From contig NZ_JADJCO010000002.1 in assembly GCF_016703145.1 (NCBI RefSeq), forward strand, positions 496,001 to 560,000: a stretch of 64,000 nucleotides of DNA, in the 5' to 3' direction. The DNA comes from Ottowia sp. GTDB lineage: Bacteria > Pseudomonadota > Gammaproteobacteria > Burkholderiales > Burkholderiaceae_C. The translations under genes and the position numbers were made by a program. This document shows, piece by piece, positions 52,781 through 63,828 of the stretch. The notes beneath the pieces are model-generated. The model ran no database searches, was not told the origin of the DNA, and was given only the letters and a program-made list of their open reading frames with translations. Numbering within the stretch: the first letter of the stretch is position 1; the number at the start of each line of letters is the position of its first letter.

Positions 52781-54902
52781 CGAGACGTTTTCTTCCAACC
52801 CCACCAACGCCTACACGGTGCCCGCCGTCTCCATCACCACGGCGCACACGGGCGCATCGACCCATGCCAACGCGCTGGGCATGCGGCCGATGCAGGAGCT
52901 TGCCTATGCCAAGCGGGGTGAACAGTATTTGCTGATCAAGTCGCCGCCGGCCTCGGGCAAGAGCCGGGCGCTGATGTTCATTGCGCTGGACAAGTTGCAC
53001 CACCAGGGCCTGCGGCAGGCGCTGATCGTGGTGCCCGAGCGCTCCATCGGCAGCAGCTTTGCCGATGAGCCGCTGCGCCAGCACGGCTTTTTTGCCGACT
53101 GGCAGGTGGCGCCGCAGTGGAACCTGTGCAACGCGCCGGGGGCCGATGAGCCCCGCGTGGCGAAGTCGAAGGTGGATGCGGTGCGCCAGTTTCTGGCCAG
53201 CGACGACGCGGTGCTGGTGTGCACGCACGCCACCTTCCGCTTTGCGGTGGAGGCGCTGGGCGTCGAGGCATTCGATGGCCGGCTGATCGCCATCGACGAG
53301 TTTCACCATGTGTCGAGCAACCCCGACAACGTGCTGGGCAGCCAGCTGGGTGCCTTCATCGCCCACGACAAGGTGCATGTGGTGGCGATGACGGGCAGCT
53401 ACTTTCGCGGCGACAGCGAGGCGGTGCTGGCGCCGGCCGACGAGGCGCGCTTCGATACGGTGACCTACACCTACTACGAGCAGCTCAACGGCTACCGCTG
53501 GCTCAAGTCGCTCGATATCGGCTATTTTTTCTACACCGGCCGCTATGTGGACGCGGTGGCGAAGGTGCTGGACGCGGGGCTCAAGACCATCGTTCACATT
53601 CCCAACGTGAATGCGCGCGAAAGCCTGAAAGACAAGGAGCGCGAGGTCAGCGACATCATGGGCGCGCTGGGCGAGTGGCAGGGGGTGGATGCGGGCACGG
53701 GCTTTCACCTCGTGCGGGCGCGCGATGGCCGGGTGCTGCGGGTGGCGGACCTGGTGGACGACAGCGATGCGGCGCGGCGCTCGCGCGTGCTGGCCGCGCT
53801 GAAAGACCCGGCGCACAAGGACGACCGCGACCATGTGGACGTGATCATCGCGCTGGGCATGGCCAAGGAGGGTTTTGACTGGATCTGGTGCGAGCACGCG
53901 CTGACCATCGGCTACCGCAGCAGCCTGACGGAGATCGTGCAGATCATCGGCCGCGCCACGCGCGATGCACCGGGCAAGGCGCGGGCGCGTTTCACCAACC
54001 TGATCGCCGAGCCCGCCGCCGACCAAGGTCTGGTGGCCGAGGCGGTGAACGACATGCTCAAGGCCATTTCGGCCAGCCTGCTGATGGAGCAGGTGCTGTC
54101 GCCGCGCTACGAGTGGACGCCGCGCAACGCCGGGCCACGCGAGGGTTTTGACTATGGCGAGGGTGGCTACCAACGCGGCGCCGCCAACGTGGGGGTGAAC
54201 ACGGCCACCGGGCAGATTCACCTGGAGATCAACGGCCTGGCCACGCCCCAGAGCGCCGAAGCCACGCGCATCTGCCGCGAAGACCTGAACGAGGTGGTGA
54301 CCAGCTTTCTGCAGGACAAGGTGGCGCTGGAGCGCGGCCTGTTCGACGCCGACAACACCGTGCCGGAGGAACTGACGGTGCTGCGCATGGGCAAGATCGT
54401 GCGCGAGCGCTACCCCGAACTGAGCGCGGCCGACCAGGAGGCGATTCGCCAGCACGCGGTGGCGGCGATGAACATCACCCAGCAGGCCAAGGTGATGCTC
54501 GACCCGGCGCTGGCCAACGAGGGTGGCGCCCTGGGCAGCACGGCGCTGATCGACGGCGTGCGCCGCTTCGTCAACGTGCGCGAGCTGGACATCGACCTGA
54601 TCGACCGCATCAACCCTTTTGAAGCCGCCTATGCGGTGCTGGCCAAGACGATGGACGCACAATCGCTGCGGCAGGTGCAGGACAGCATTGCCGGCAAGAC
54701 GATCAAGCTGCCGGAGGACGAGGCCCGCGCGCTGGCCCTGCGTGCGGTGCAGTTCAAGCAAGAGCGCGGCCGCCTGCCCAGCCTGCAAGCGGCCGACCCG
54801 TGGGAGCAGAAGATGGCCGAGGGCGTGGCGGCCTTTGCGCGCTACGCGGCCCAGGCCAAGGCAGCGCAAGCCGCACGAAGCGCCCAGGCCAGGGAGGCAT
54901 GA
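52776..54902 (+). CDS. DEAD/DEAH-box helicase (YeeB-like)
   Basis: The protein is 708 residues of superfamily 2. Walker A is LIKSPPASGKSRALMF (56-63), motif II IAIDEFHHVSS (about 172), motif III AMTGSYFRG, and motif VI EIVQIIGRATRDAPGKAR (about 390). The size and DEFHH box fit the YeeB-type helicase encoded next to YeeA methyltransferase and a GIY-YIG protein. It would translocate on DNA during restriction. Its start codon is the end of direct repeat 2, so its promoter region was duplicated when the cassette entered. Confidence 0.87.
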   Translation: MTETFSSNPTNAYTVPAVSITTAHTGASTHANALGMRPMQELAYAKRGEQYLLIKSPPASGKSRALMFIALDKLHHQGLRQALIVVPERSIGSSFADEPLRQHGFFADWQVAPQWNLCNAPGADEPRVAKSKVDAVRQFLASDDAVLVCTHATFRFAVEALGVEAFDGRLIAIDEFHHVSSNPDNVLGSQLGAFIAHDKVHVVAMTGSYFRGDSEAVLAPADEARFDTVTYTYYEQLNGYRWLKSLDIGYFFYTGRYVDAVAKVLDAGLKTIVHIPNVNARESLKDKEREVSDIMGALGEWQGVDAGTGFHLVRARDGRVLRVADLVDDSDAARRSRVLAALKDPAHKDDRDHVDVIIALGMAKEGFDWIWCEHALTIGYRSSLTEIVQIIGRATRDAPGKARARFTNLIAEPAADQGLVAEAVNDMLKAISASLLMEQVLSPRYEWTPRNAGPREGFDYGEGGYQRGAANVGVNTATGQIHLEINGLATPQSAEATRICREDLNEVVTSFLQDKVALERGLFDADNTVPEELTVLRMGKIVRERYPELSAADQEAIRQHAVAAMNITQQAKVMLDPALANEGGALGSTALIDGVRRFVNVRELDIDLIDRINPFEAAYAVLAKTMDAQSLRQVQDSIAGKTIKLPEDEARALALRAVQFKQERGRLPSLQAADPWEQKMAEGVAAFARYAAQAKAAQAARSAQAREA

Positions 54903-54906
54903 CGCG

Positions 54907-56169
54907 ATGAGCGAGATGGACGACGACGCGCTGCTCGACGCGCTGGGCCTGGACATCGCCCCGCCCCCGGCGGCCCGCCACACGCCGCGCGAGGAGCGCA
55001 TCCTGGCGGGCTTCGAGGACATCCTGCGCTTTCACGAGGCGCACGGGCGCGCGCCCCGGCACGATGCGGGCGGCGATATTTTTGAGCGCCTGTACGCGGT
55101 GCGCCTGGACCAATTGCGCCAACTGCCCGAAGCGCGGGCGCTGCTGGCGGGGCTGGACGCGTCAGGGCTGCTGTCGGCGGGGCCGCAGCCGGATGCGGCC
55201 GATGCGCTCGACGCCGCCGACGCGCAGCCACTGGACACCGATGCCCTGCTGGCCGCCTTGGGCATGGACGCCACCCCGACGACGGACGACATCCGCGTGC
55301 TGCGCCACGTGCGCCCACGGGCGGTCATCCAGGCCGCCGAGGACATTGCCAACCGCACGCCCTGCGCGGATTTCGAGCAGTTCAAACCCCTGTTCGATGC
55401 GGTGGACAGCGGCCTGAAGAACGGGCAGTGGGTGAGCAAACCCTTCGGCAAGAACGCCAGCGTGGCCGTGGGCGATTTCTTCATCCTCGGCGGGCTGGTG
55501 GTCCATGTGGCCGAGATGGGTGACACCTACAAGACGCCCAATGCCGAGACCAACGGCCGCCTGCGGGTGGTGTATGCCAACGGCACCGAAAGCGACCTGC
55601 TGCTGCGCTCGCTGCAGCGCGCCCTGTACAAGGACGGCGAAGGGCGCGCCGGCCGCCGGCTGGTGCCGGTGGCGGCCGGACCGCTGTTCGGTGACGTGGC
55701 CGAAGCAGACGATCTGGCGTCCGGCACCATCTATGTGCTGCGCAGCCTGTCGAGCCATCCCCACGTCGCCGAGCACCGCGAGCTGATCCACAAGATCGGC
55801 GTGACCGGCGGCAAGGTCGAGGACCGCATCGCGGGCGCCAACAAGGACGCCACCTACCTGCTGGCCGATGTGGACGTGGTGGCCACTTACCAACTGCACA
55901 ACCTGAACCGCACCAGGCTGGAAGCCCTCTTTCACCGGCTGTTCGCCGTCGCGCGGATCGACCTGACCATCGAAGACCGCTTCGGGCGCCCGATCAAGCC
56001 GAGGGAGTGGTTCCTGGTGCCACTGCACGTGATCGACGAGGCGGTTCAGCGCATTCGGGATGGCTCGATCACAGGCATGACGTACGACCCCGGCACGGGT
56101 CGGTTGGTGCCCACCCCGCAATCGCAACTGGGCATCGACGGGGCGCATCCAAAAAGCGACACGGCTTGA
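54907..56169 (+). CDS. GIY-YIG nuclease family protein (YeeC/T5orf172-like)
   Basis: The protein is 420 residues. The N-terminal ~250 residues are Asp/Ala-rich with no recognised domain. The C-terminus has GTIYVLRSLSSHPHV, then HKIGVTGGKVEDRIAGANKD and TRLEALFHRLF, the GIY-YIG fold of T5orf172/MUG113 nucleases with Tyr, Lys, Arg and Glu in place. It starts 4 bp after the helicase stop, so it is co-translated. It is the likely cleavage subunit of the YeeABC-type system. Confidence 0.83.
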   Translation: MSEMDDDALLDALGLDIAPPPAARHTPREERILAGFEDILRFHEAHGRAPRHDAGGDIFERLYAVRLDQLRQLPEARALLAGLDASGLLSAGPQPDAADALDAADAQPLDTDALLAALGMDATPTTDDIRVLRHVRPRAVIQAAEDIANRTPCADFEQFKPLFDAVDSGLKNGQWVSKPFGKNASVAVGDFFILGGLVVHVAEMGDTYKTPNAETNGRLRVVYANGTESDLLLRSLQRALYKDGEGRAGRRLVPVAAGPLFGDVAEADDLASGTIYVLRSLSSHPHVAEHRELIHKIGVTGGKVEDRIAGANKDATYLLADVDVVATYQLHNLNRTRLEALFHRLFAVARIDLTIEDRFGRPIKPREWFLVPLHVIDEAVQRIRDGSITGMTYDPGTGRLVPTPQSQLGIDGAHPKSDTA

Positions 56170-56218
56170 TACGCGAATCGCGCATGGCCGCCCTGGTCCA
56201 TCGTTTGTCCGACGCAGG

Positions 56219-57652
56219 TCACCCGTGGCGCACCGCCACCGTCTTGAGGGTGGTGAAGCCGTACAGCGCCTCGAAGCCCTTCTCGCGCCCGTGGCCGGAC
56301 GACTTGACGCCGCCGAAGGGCAGCTCCACCCCGCCGCCGGCGCCGTAGTGGTTGATGAACACCTGGCCTGATTTGACGCGCCGCGCCATGCGGAACTGGC
56401 GCGCGCCGCCCTGCGTCCACACGCCGGCCACCAAGCCGAAGCGGGTGGCGTTGGCCAGTTCCACGGCGTGGTCCTCGTCCCGGAACGGCATGGCGGCCAG
56501 CACCGGGCCGAAGACTTCCTCTTGCGCCAGGCGGTGCGTGGCGGGCACGTCGGCCAGCAGCACCGGGGCCTGGTAGAAGCCGCTTTCCGGCGCGTCATCG
56601 ACCACCACGCCCTGCGCCACGGCGGGGATGTGCGAGGCCTGCGCGTCGGACAGGAAGTCCCACACGCGCTGCTGCTGGCTTTGGCGGATCAGCGGGCCCA
56701 GGTCCAGGTCCAGCGCGGCTGGGCCCACGCGCAGTTGGGTGAAGGCCTCGCCCAGGCGCTCCAGCACGGTGTCGTAGATGGCCTGCTCGATGAGCACGCG
56801 CGAGCCGGCCGAGCAGGTCTGGCCGGCGTTCTGCACGATGGCGTTGATGACCACCGGCAGCGCGGCGTCGAGGTCGGCGTCGGCAAACAGGATCTGCGGG
56901 CTCTTGCCGCCCAGCTCCAGCGTGACGGGGCAGTGGCGCTCGGCCGCGGCCTGCTGGATGAGCGTGCCCACGCGCGGGCTGCCGGTGAAGCTGATGTGGT
57001 CCACGCCGGGGTGGCGCGCCAGCGCGTCGCCCACCTCGTGGCCATGGCCGGTGACGATGTTGATGCAGCCTGCCGGAAAGCCCACGTCGGCCGCCAGTTG
57101 CGCCACGCGCAGCAGCGACAGGCAGGCGTCCTCGGACGGCTTGACCACGCAGCAGTTGCCGGCGGCCAGCGCGCCGCCCACGCTGCGGCCGAAGATCTGC
57201 ATCGGGTAGTTCCACGGGATGACGTGGCCGGTGACCCCGTGCGGCTCGCGCCAGGTCAGCACGCTGTAGCCGTGCTGGTAGGGCAGGGTCTGGCCGTGCA
57301 GCTTGTCGCAGGCGCCGGCGTAGAACTCGAAGTAGCGCGCCAGCGCGGCGGCGTCGGCGCGCGCCTGGGCGGTGGGCTTGCCGCAGTCGCGCTGCTCCAG
57401 GGCGGCCAGCTCGTCGGCGTGCTCGGCCACCAGGCGCGACAAGGCCATCAGCAGGCGCCCGCGCTCGGCGGCGCTCAAGGCGCTCCAGGGGCCGTCGAAG
57501 CAGGCGCGGGCGGCGCGCACGGCGGCGTCGATGTCGCGCGCGTCGCTGCGCTGGATTTCGTCGAAGGGCTGGCCGTCGGACGGGTCGATCACCGGCAGGG
57601 TGCGGCCCGAGAGCGAGGCGATGGCGTGGTGACCGATGAAGTTGAGCTGCAT
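56219..57652 (-). CDS. Aldehyde dehydrogenase family protein
   Basis: The protein is 477 residues. Catalytic Glu lies in LELGGKSPQILFAD, catalytic Cys in GQTCSAGSRVLI, and NAD-binding VIPWNYPMQIF and ISFTGSPRVG are present; the C-terminus has PFGGVKSSGHGREKG. The enzyme oxidises an aldehyde to an acid in the cytoplasm; the substrate is unknown (betaine- or aminoaldehyde-like by overall pattern). It converges with the defence island. The start MQLNFIG was chosen; a longer in-frame start lies in repeat DNA. Confidence 0.93.
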   Translation of the reverse strand: MQLNFIGHHAIASLSGRTLPVIDPSDGQPFDEIQRSDARDIDAAVRAARACFDGPWSALSAAERGRLLMALSRLVAEHADELAALEQRDCGKPTAQARADAAALARYFEFYAGACDKLHGQTLPYQHGYSVLTWREPHGVTGHVIPWNYPMQIFGRSVGGALAAGNCCVVKPSEDACLSLLRVAQLAADVGFPAGCINIVTGHGHEVGDALARHPGVDHISFTGSPRVGTLIQQAAAERHCPVTLELGGKSPQILFADADLDAALPVVINAIVQNAGQTCSAGSRVLIEQAIYDTVLERLGEAFTQLRVGPAALDLDLGPLIRQSQQQRVWDFLSDAQASHIPAVAQGVVVDDAPESGFYQAPVLLADVPATHRLAQEEVFGPVLAAMPFRDEDHAVELANATRFGLVAGVWTQGGARQFRMARRVKSGQVFINHYGAGGGVELPFGGVKSSGHGREKGFEALYGFTTLKTVAVRHG

Positions 57653-57677
57653 GGCGGCATTGTGCCCCGCCGCCGGG

Positions 57678-57742
57678 TTTTCAAGGATTTTCGGCTTGCA
57701 GCCCGCGTGGATATTACGCTGGAAGCTATTTAAAAAATAGCA
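57678..57742 (-). repeat. Dispersed intergenic repeat
   Basis: TTTTCAAGGATTTTCGGCTT, then GCAGCCCGCGTGGATATTAC and GCTGGAAGCTATTTAAAAAA, lies between the aldehyde dehydrogenase start and the hppA terminator. Confidence 0.65.
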
Positions 57743-57766
57743 ATGCAGGAGAGGTCGTCCCATGAG

Positions 57767-57785
57767 AAAGCCCGCTTGCGCGGGC
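57767..57785 (-). terminator. Intrinsic terminator of hppA
   Basis: On the minus strand GCCCGC-GCAA-GCGGGC is followed by TTTCTC, 24 bp after the hppA stop. Confidence 0.75.
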
Positions 57786-57808
57786 CTTCCGAGGGGGACG
57801 GCGCGCCG

Positions 57809-60259
<2,451 letters not shown>

Positions 60260-60497
60260 GAATGAATCTCCTCACAAAGCGATTGCGCCTCGGAGGGGCC
60301 GGCCCTGTCCCTGGGACAACGCAGCCGGCTCCTCCACTGCGTTGCTTCCTCGCTCCCTGGCTGCAGGCTGGGGCGGACGATTGGCCAACAGGCCAAATTT
60401 AGCCCGAAAACGCGGCCGGTGGCCAATGCCCTTGGCGCACTCGTAGAATCAGCACCGATTCCAGCCTCCCCCACTCCAACCATAACGGCAGACAAAC

Positions 60498-61025
60498 ATG
60501 TCCTTCGACAACGTATCCCCCGGCAAGAAAGCGCCCGAAGAGTTCAACGTGGTCATCGAGATCCCGATGAACTCCGACCCGATCAAGTACGAAGTGGACA
60601 AGGCATCCGGCGCGATCTTCGTCGACCGCTTCATGACCACCGCCATGTACTACCCGACCAACTACGGCTACGTGCCGCAGACGCTGTCGGGCGACGGCGA
60701 CCCGGTGGACGTGCTGGTCATCACGCCGTACCCGCTGCACCCCGGCGTGGTGGTTACCTGCCGCGCCCTGGGCATCCTGAAGATGGAAGACGAGGCCGGC
60801 ATCGACGGCAAGGTGCTGGCCGTGCCCACCGACAAGATCCTGCCCATCTACAGCCACTGGAAGACGGTGGAAGACGTCAACGACATGCGCCTGAGCGCCA
60901 TCAGCCACTTCTTCGAGCACTACAAGGACCTGGAGCAGGGCAAGTGGGTCAAGGTGCTGGGCTGGGAAGGCGTGGCCTCGGCCCAAAAGGAAATCACCGA
61001 CGGCATGGCCGCCTACAAGAAATAA
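60498..61025 (+). CDS. ppa: Soluble inorganic pyrophosphatase
   Basis: The protein is 175 residues, family I. FNVVIEIPMNSDPIKYEVDK, YPTNYGYVPQTLSGDGDPVD (catalytic Asp residues) and LPIYSHWKTVEDVND match E. coli-type Ppa, which hydrolyses cytosolic pyrophosphate. It is divergent from the membrane pyrophosphatase hppA across 238 bp, so two enzymes for the same substrate share one regulatory region. No other gene is seen in that gap. Confidence 0.96.
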   Translation: MSFDNVSPGKKAPEEFNVVIEIPMNSDPIKYEVDKASGAIFVDRFMTTAMYYPTNYGYVPQTLSGDGDPVDVLVITPYPLHPGVVVTCRALGILKMEDEAGIDGKVLAVPTDKILPIYSHWKTVEDVNDMRLSAISHFFEHYKDLEQGKWVKVLGWEGVASAQKEITDGMAAYKK

Positions 61026-61039
61026 GCACCAAATCCGGC

Positions 61040-61079
61040 GCTGGCCCGCATCGGCGCTGCGCTAGAAGCTATTGATTTG
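61040..61079. repeat. Degenerate dispersed repeat
   Basis: GGCCCGCATCGGCGCTGCGC, then TAGAAGCTATTGATTTGA, is a shortened family member between ppa and its terminator. Confidence 0.45.
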
Positions 61080-61116
61080 AAAGCACCCCGGCGTCCTGCG
61101 CCGTGGGTGCTTTGCT
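61080..61116 (+). terminator. Intrinsic terminator of ppa
   Basis: AAAGCACCCCGGCG and CGCCGTGGGTGCTTT pair with a one-base bulge around a TCCTG loop, followed by a short GCTTTG tail. Confidence 0.8.
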
Positions 61117-61198
61117 TTGCCTGTGGATTCTTGGGCGGATTTCTGCCAATCTCCAGCTTGGTCTTGTTTGTTTTGACGCAGGGCGGAGAGCAGTCCAA

Positions 61199-61765
61199 AT
61201 GGAAAAAATCATTGAAAACCAACAAGATAAAAAACTTGAAACCGTCGTTTTAGGCGGTGGTTGCTTCTGGTGCACCGAGGCCGTCTTCAAGGAAGTGCGC
61301 GGCGTGCTCGACGTCGAGTCGGGCTACAGCAATGGCCAGCCCGGGCGGCCGACCTACGAGCAGGTGTGCACCGGCCGCACCGGCTGCGCCGAGGTGGTCA
61401 AGCTCGTCTACGACCCGGCGCGGATCGGCGCGCGGCAAATCATGGAGATCTTCTTCGTCGTGCACGACCCCACGCAGCTCAACCGCCAGGGCAACGACGT
61501 GGGCACGCAGTACCGCAGCGGCATCTACTTCACCACGCCCGAGCAGAAGGACGTGGCCGAGGCCCTGATCCGCGAGATGAGCCAGGACGGGGTGTACGAC
61601 GGCGCCATCGTCACCGAGGTCGCGCCGCTGGCGAACTACTGGCCGGCCGAGGACGAGCACCAGGACTTCTTCGAGCGCAACCCTTACCAGGGTTATTGCA
61701 TGGCCGTCGCGGCGCCCAAGGTGGCCAAGTTCCGCAAGACCTTCCGCGACTGGTCGCGGCAATGA
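61199..61765 (+). CDS. msrA: Peptide-methionine (S)-S-oxide reductase
   Basis: The protein is 188 residues. The active site GGGCFWCTEAVF has C22 as catalytic cysteine; SGYSNGQPGRPTYEQVCTGR and GTQYRSGIYF are standard MsrA motifs. It reduces methionine-S-sulfoxide in damaged proteins. The ATG at 61199 was used; MEKIIENQQDKK forms a short Lys/Glu-rich lead before the conserved LETVVLGGG. It stands alone between ppa and copD. Confidence 0.95.
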   Translation: MEKIIENQQDKKLETVVLGGGCFWCTEAVFKEVRGVLDVESGYSNGQPGRPTYEQVCTGRTGCAEVVKLVYDPARIGARQIMEIFFVVHDPTQLNRQGNDVGTQYRSGIYFTTPEQKDVAEALIREMSQDGVYDGAIVTEVAPLANYWPAEDEHQDFFERNPYQGYCMAVAAPKVAKFRKTFRDWSRQ

Positions 61766-61797
61766 GGCGGCAGCCGGCTTGGTTATGGATGAAAACG

Positions 61798-61853
61798 CCT
61801 GAATGCCCGCGCGGATATTGCGTCAGAAGCTATTGTATTGATAGTAATCCGGG
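61798..61853 (-). repeat. Dispersed intergenic repeat
   Basis: TGAATGCCCGCGCGGATATT, then GCGTCAGAAGCTATTGTATT and GATAGTAATCC, lies between msrA and the CopD-like gene. Confidence 0.6.
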
Positions 61854-61922
61854 GTGAACGGCGCGCCATGGCCCGCCCTTGGCGTGAGCGACAATCGGCG
61901 CTCGATCCGCCTTGCGACCCCG

Positions 61923-62363
61923 ATGTACGCCTTCGCCCTGTTCCTCCACGTGCTCGCCGCCACCGTCTGGACGGGCGGCCACCTGGTGCTGGCCTTCGCC
62001 GTGTTGCCGCGCGTGCTGCGCGAGCGCTCGCCGGAGCAACTGCTGCGCTTCGAGCAGGGCTACGAGCGCATCGGCATGCCGGCGCTGGCGGTGCAGGTCG
62101 TCACCGGCGTGTGGATGGCGCACCTGCTGGTGCCCGACGTGTCGGACTGGCTCTCGCCGTCCACGCCGGTGGCGCGCGCCATCGCGCTCAAGCTGGCGCT
62201 GCTGGCGGCCACCGCGCTGGTCGCGCTGCACGCGCGCTTTCGCGTCATTCCGAGCCTGTCGGCGCGGACGCTGCCGCTGATGGCCGGGCACGTCGCGGCG
62301 GTCACGCTGCTGTCGGTGGCCTTCGTCGCGGTGGGCGTGTCGTTGCGCTTCGGCGGGGTATGA
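61923..62363 (+). CDS. CopD family membrane protein
   Basis: The protein is 146 residues with four TM helices. MYAFALFLHVLAATVWTGGH, then LPRVLRERSPEQLLRFEQGY and MPALAVQVVTGVWMAHLL resemble the CopD/YozB-like domain found in copper-resistance proteins and in unknown small membrane proteins. The conserved His in LHVLAATVWTGGH could bind metal. The role is not certain. The ATG at 61923 gives the family N-terminus. Confidence 0.8.
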   Translation: MYAFALFLHVLAATVWTGGHLVLAFAVLPRVLRERSPEQLLRFEQGYERIGMPALAVQVVTGVWMAHLLVPDVSDWLSPSTPVARAIALKLALLAATALVALHARFRVIPSLSARTLPLMAGHVAAVTLLSVAFVAVGVSLRFGGV

Positions 62364-62455
62364 CGTCTTCCCCAGGAGAGCCGTTTGCCGTTTTTCTCGT
62401 GAAGGGGGTGGCGCCGGAATGCGGGTGTTCCAAGGTTCCAGCCTGCGCTGGCATT

Positions 62456-62490
62456 GCATCGGTAGCTATGAATAACATAGCTACCGGCGA
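62456..62490. repeat. Perfect palindrome GGTAGCTATG-N5-CATAGCTACC
   Basis: A 10-bp perfect inverted repeat (62461-62470 and 62476-62485) with flanking GCATC/GCGATGC symmetry lies between convergent copD and ompA-like genes. It contains the TAGCTAT core of the dispersed repeats and may double as a terminator, though it lacks a T-run. Confidence 0.55.
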
Positions 62491-62495
62491 TGCGG

Positions 62496-63392
62496 TCAGT
62501 TGCGCGAGCGCAAGGTGCCCTTGTCGTCGGCGATGACCACTTCCACGCGGCGGTTCAGGGCGCGCCCCTCGGGCGTGCCGTTGCTGGCCACCGGGTAGGC
62601 CTTGCCGTAGCCGCGCGCGGTGATGCGGCCGGCGTCCACGCCGCGCATGGTCAGTGCCTGCTGCACGGCCTGGGCGCGGCGGTCGGACAACGCCAGGTTG
62701 GCGGCCTCGGAGCCCACCGAATCGGTGTGGCCCTCGATCAGCAGACGGCGGTCGGGGTACTGCCTCAGGAAGTCGGCCAACTGGTCCAGGCGCTGGCCAG
62801 CGGTGGGCAGCAGCTGCGCCTTGCCGAACTCGAACAGCACGTCGCCCAGCGTCACCAGCAGGCCGCGCTCGGTCTGCTGCGCCTGCAGCTCCTTCAGCCG
62901 TGCCTCCAGCGCGGCGGCGCGGGCGTTGGCCTGCGCCGCCTGGGCCTGCGCGGCACCCACCTGGGCCTGCGCCGCGCGCGCCTCGCCACGGGCGGCGTCG
63001 GCTTCGCGCGTGCGGGCCTCCAGGCGCAGGCGGTCGGCCTGGGCGCTGGCATCCTTCATCTGGTCGTCGGCCGTGCGCGCGCGGGTCAGCACCGTGGCGG
63101 TCTCGGCGCGCTGGCGCGCCAGGTAGGCCAGGTGGCGCGCCTCGTCCTGGTCGCCGTCGTCGCGCCAGGCCCAGTCGGCGCGGGCCAGGGTGTCGGTGGC
63201 GGCCTTCAGCTCCAGCGGCGCACGGCGGGCGACGTCGGGGTTGGCGGCGGCGCCGTTGACCTGCGAGCGCGCTTCTTCCAGCTCAGGCAGGGGACCGCGC
63301 GTGGCGCAGGCGGCCAGGGCCAGGGCGGCGGCGAGCGCGAGGGCGCCGCCGGCGCGCGGCGCGCCTCGGGTGGGGAAAAGTCGTGTGGTCAT
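62496..63392 (-). CDS. OmpA family lipoprotein with DUF4398 domain
   Basis: The protein is 298 residues. A lipobox (ALAAC, near residue 29) follows the signal peptide, so it is probably a lipoprotein. The middle (about 45-180) is a long Ala/Arg/Glu-rich helix of DUF4398 type. The C-terminus is OmpA-like: LLVTLGDVLFEFGKAQLLP, then LLIEGHTDSVGSEAANLALS and RRAQAVQQALTMRGVDAGRI, the peptidoglycan-binding motif. It probably links outer membrane and cell wall. The upstream gene encodes a related DUF4398 lipoprotein. Confidence 0.9.
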   Translation of the reverse strand: MTTRLFPTRGAPRAGGALALAAALALAACATRGPLPELEEARSQVNGAAANPDVARRAPLELKAATDTLARADWAWRDDGDQDEARHLAYLARQRAETATVLTRARTADDQMKDASAQADRLRLEARTREADAARGEARAAQAQVGAAQAQAAQANARAAALEARLKELQAQQTERGLLVTLGDVLFEFGKAQLLPTAGQRLDQLADFLRQYPDRRLLIEGHTDSVGSEAANLALSDRRAQAVQQALTMRGVDAGRITARGYGKAYPVASNGTPEGRALNRRVEVVIADDKGTLRSRN

Positions 63393-63426
63393 GGGGAACT
63401 CCGTGTCGATGCAGGGCGGGTGGCGG

Positions 63427-63828
63427 TCACTTCGGGGGGCTGCGGCGCTGCAGCTCCTCGTTGAGCGCGCGGACCGAATCCTGCAGTTCGTTCACGGCCC
63501 GCTCGCTGCGCGTGGCCTGGGCCTTGGCCTCGGCCAGCCGCGCATCGGCCTGGGCCTGCTCGGCCAGGCGGCGGGCCTGGTCGTAGTCCTTGTCGGCCAT
63601 GGCGCGCTCGGCGCGGGAGAGTTTGTCGCGCGCGGCCTGCAGTTCGACCGGCGCGGCGGCGGCGGTGTCGGGCGCGGTGGTGACGCGGTCGACCGTGGTC
63701 TTGGCCACGGCCATCTCCTCGCGCGGCGCCGGCGTGCCGGAGCAGGCGCCCAGCGCCAGCGCGGCGGCCAGCGCGGCCCACAGCGGCGCGCGAGGAGCGG
63801 GCGGTGATGTTCGAAGCGTGAGGGACAT
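63427..63828 (-). CDS. DUF4398 domain lipoprotein
   Basis: The protein is 133 residues. A signal peptide with lipobox (ALGAC) is followed by a helical DUF4398 region (VELQAARDKLSRAERAMADK, then DYDQARRLAEQAQADARLAE). It resembles the N-terminal half of the neighbouring OmpA-type protein and lies 34 bp upstream of it, so the two likely form an envelope pair; function is unknown. The start MSLTLRTS was chosen over an upstream in-frame ATG. Beyond it, 63829-64000 holds no gene that can be supported. Confidence 0.82.
   Translation of the reverse strand: MSLTLRTSPPAPRAPLWAALAAALALGACSGTPAPREEMAVAKTTVDRVTTAPDTAAAAPVELQAARDKLSRAERAMADKDYDQARRLAEQAQADARLAEAKAQATRSERAVNELQDSVRALNEELQRRSPPK

Noticed and set aside
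46820..56169. Calling the island BREX, DISARM or a standard type I restriction system
   Set aside because: There is no PglZ, BrxC/L or DUF1998 gene and no HsdS/HsdR pair; the methylase-helicase-GIY-YIG set fits YeeABC better.
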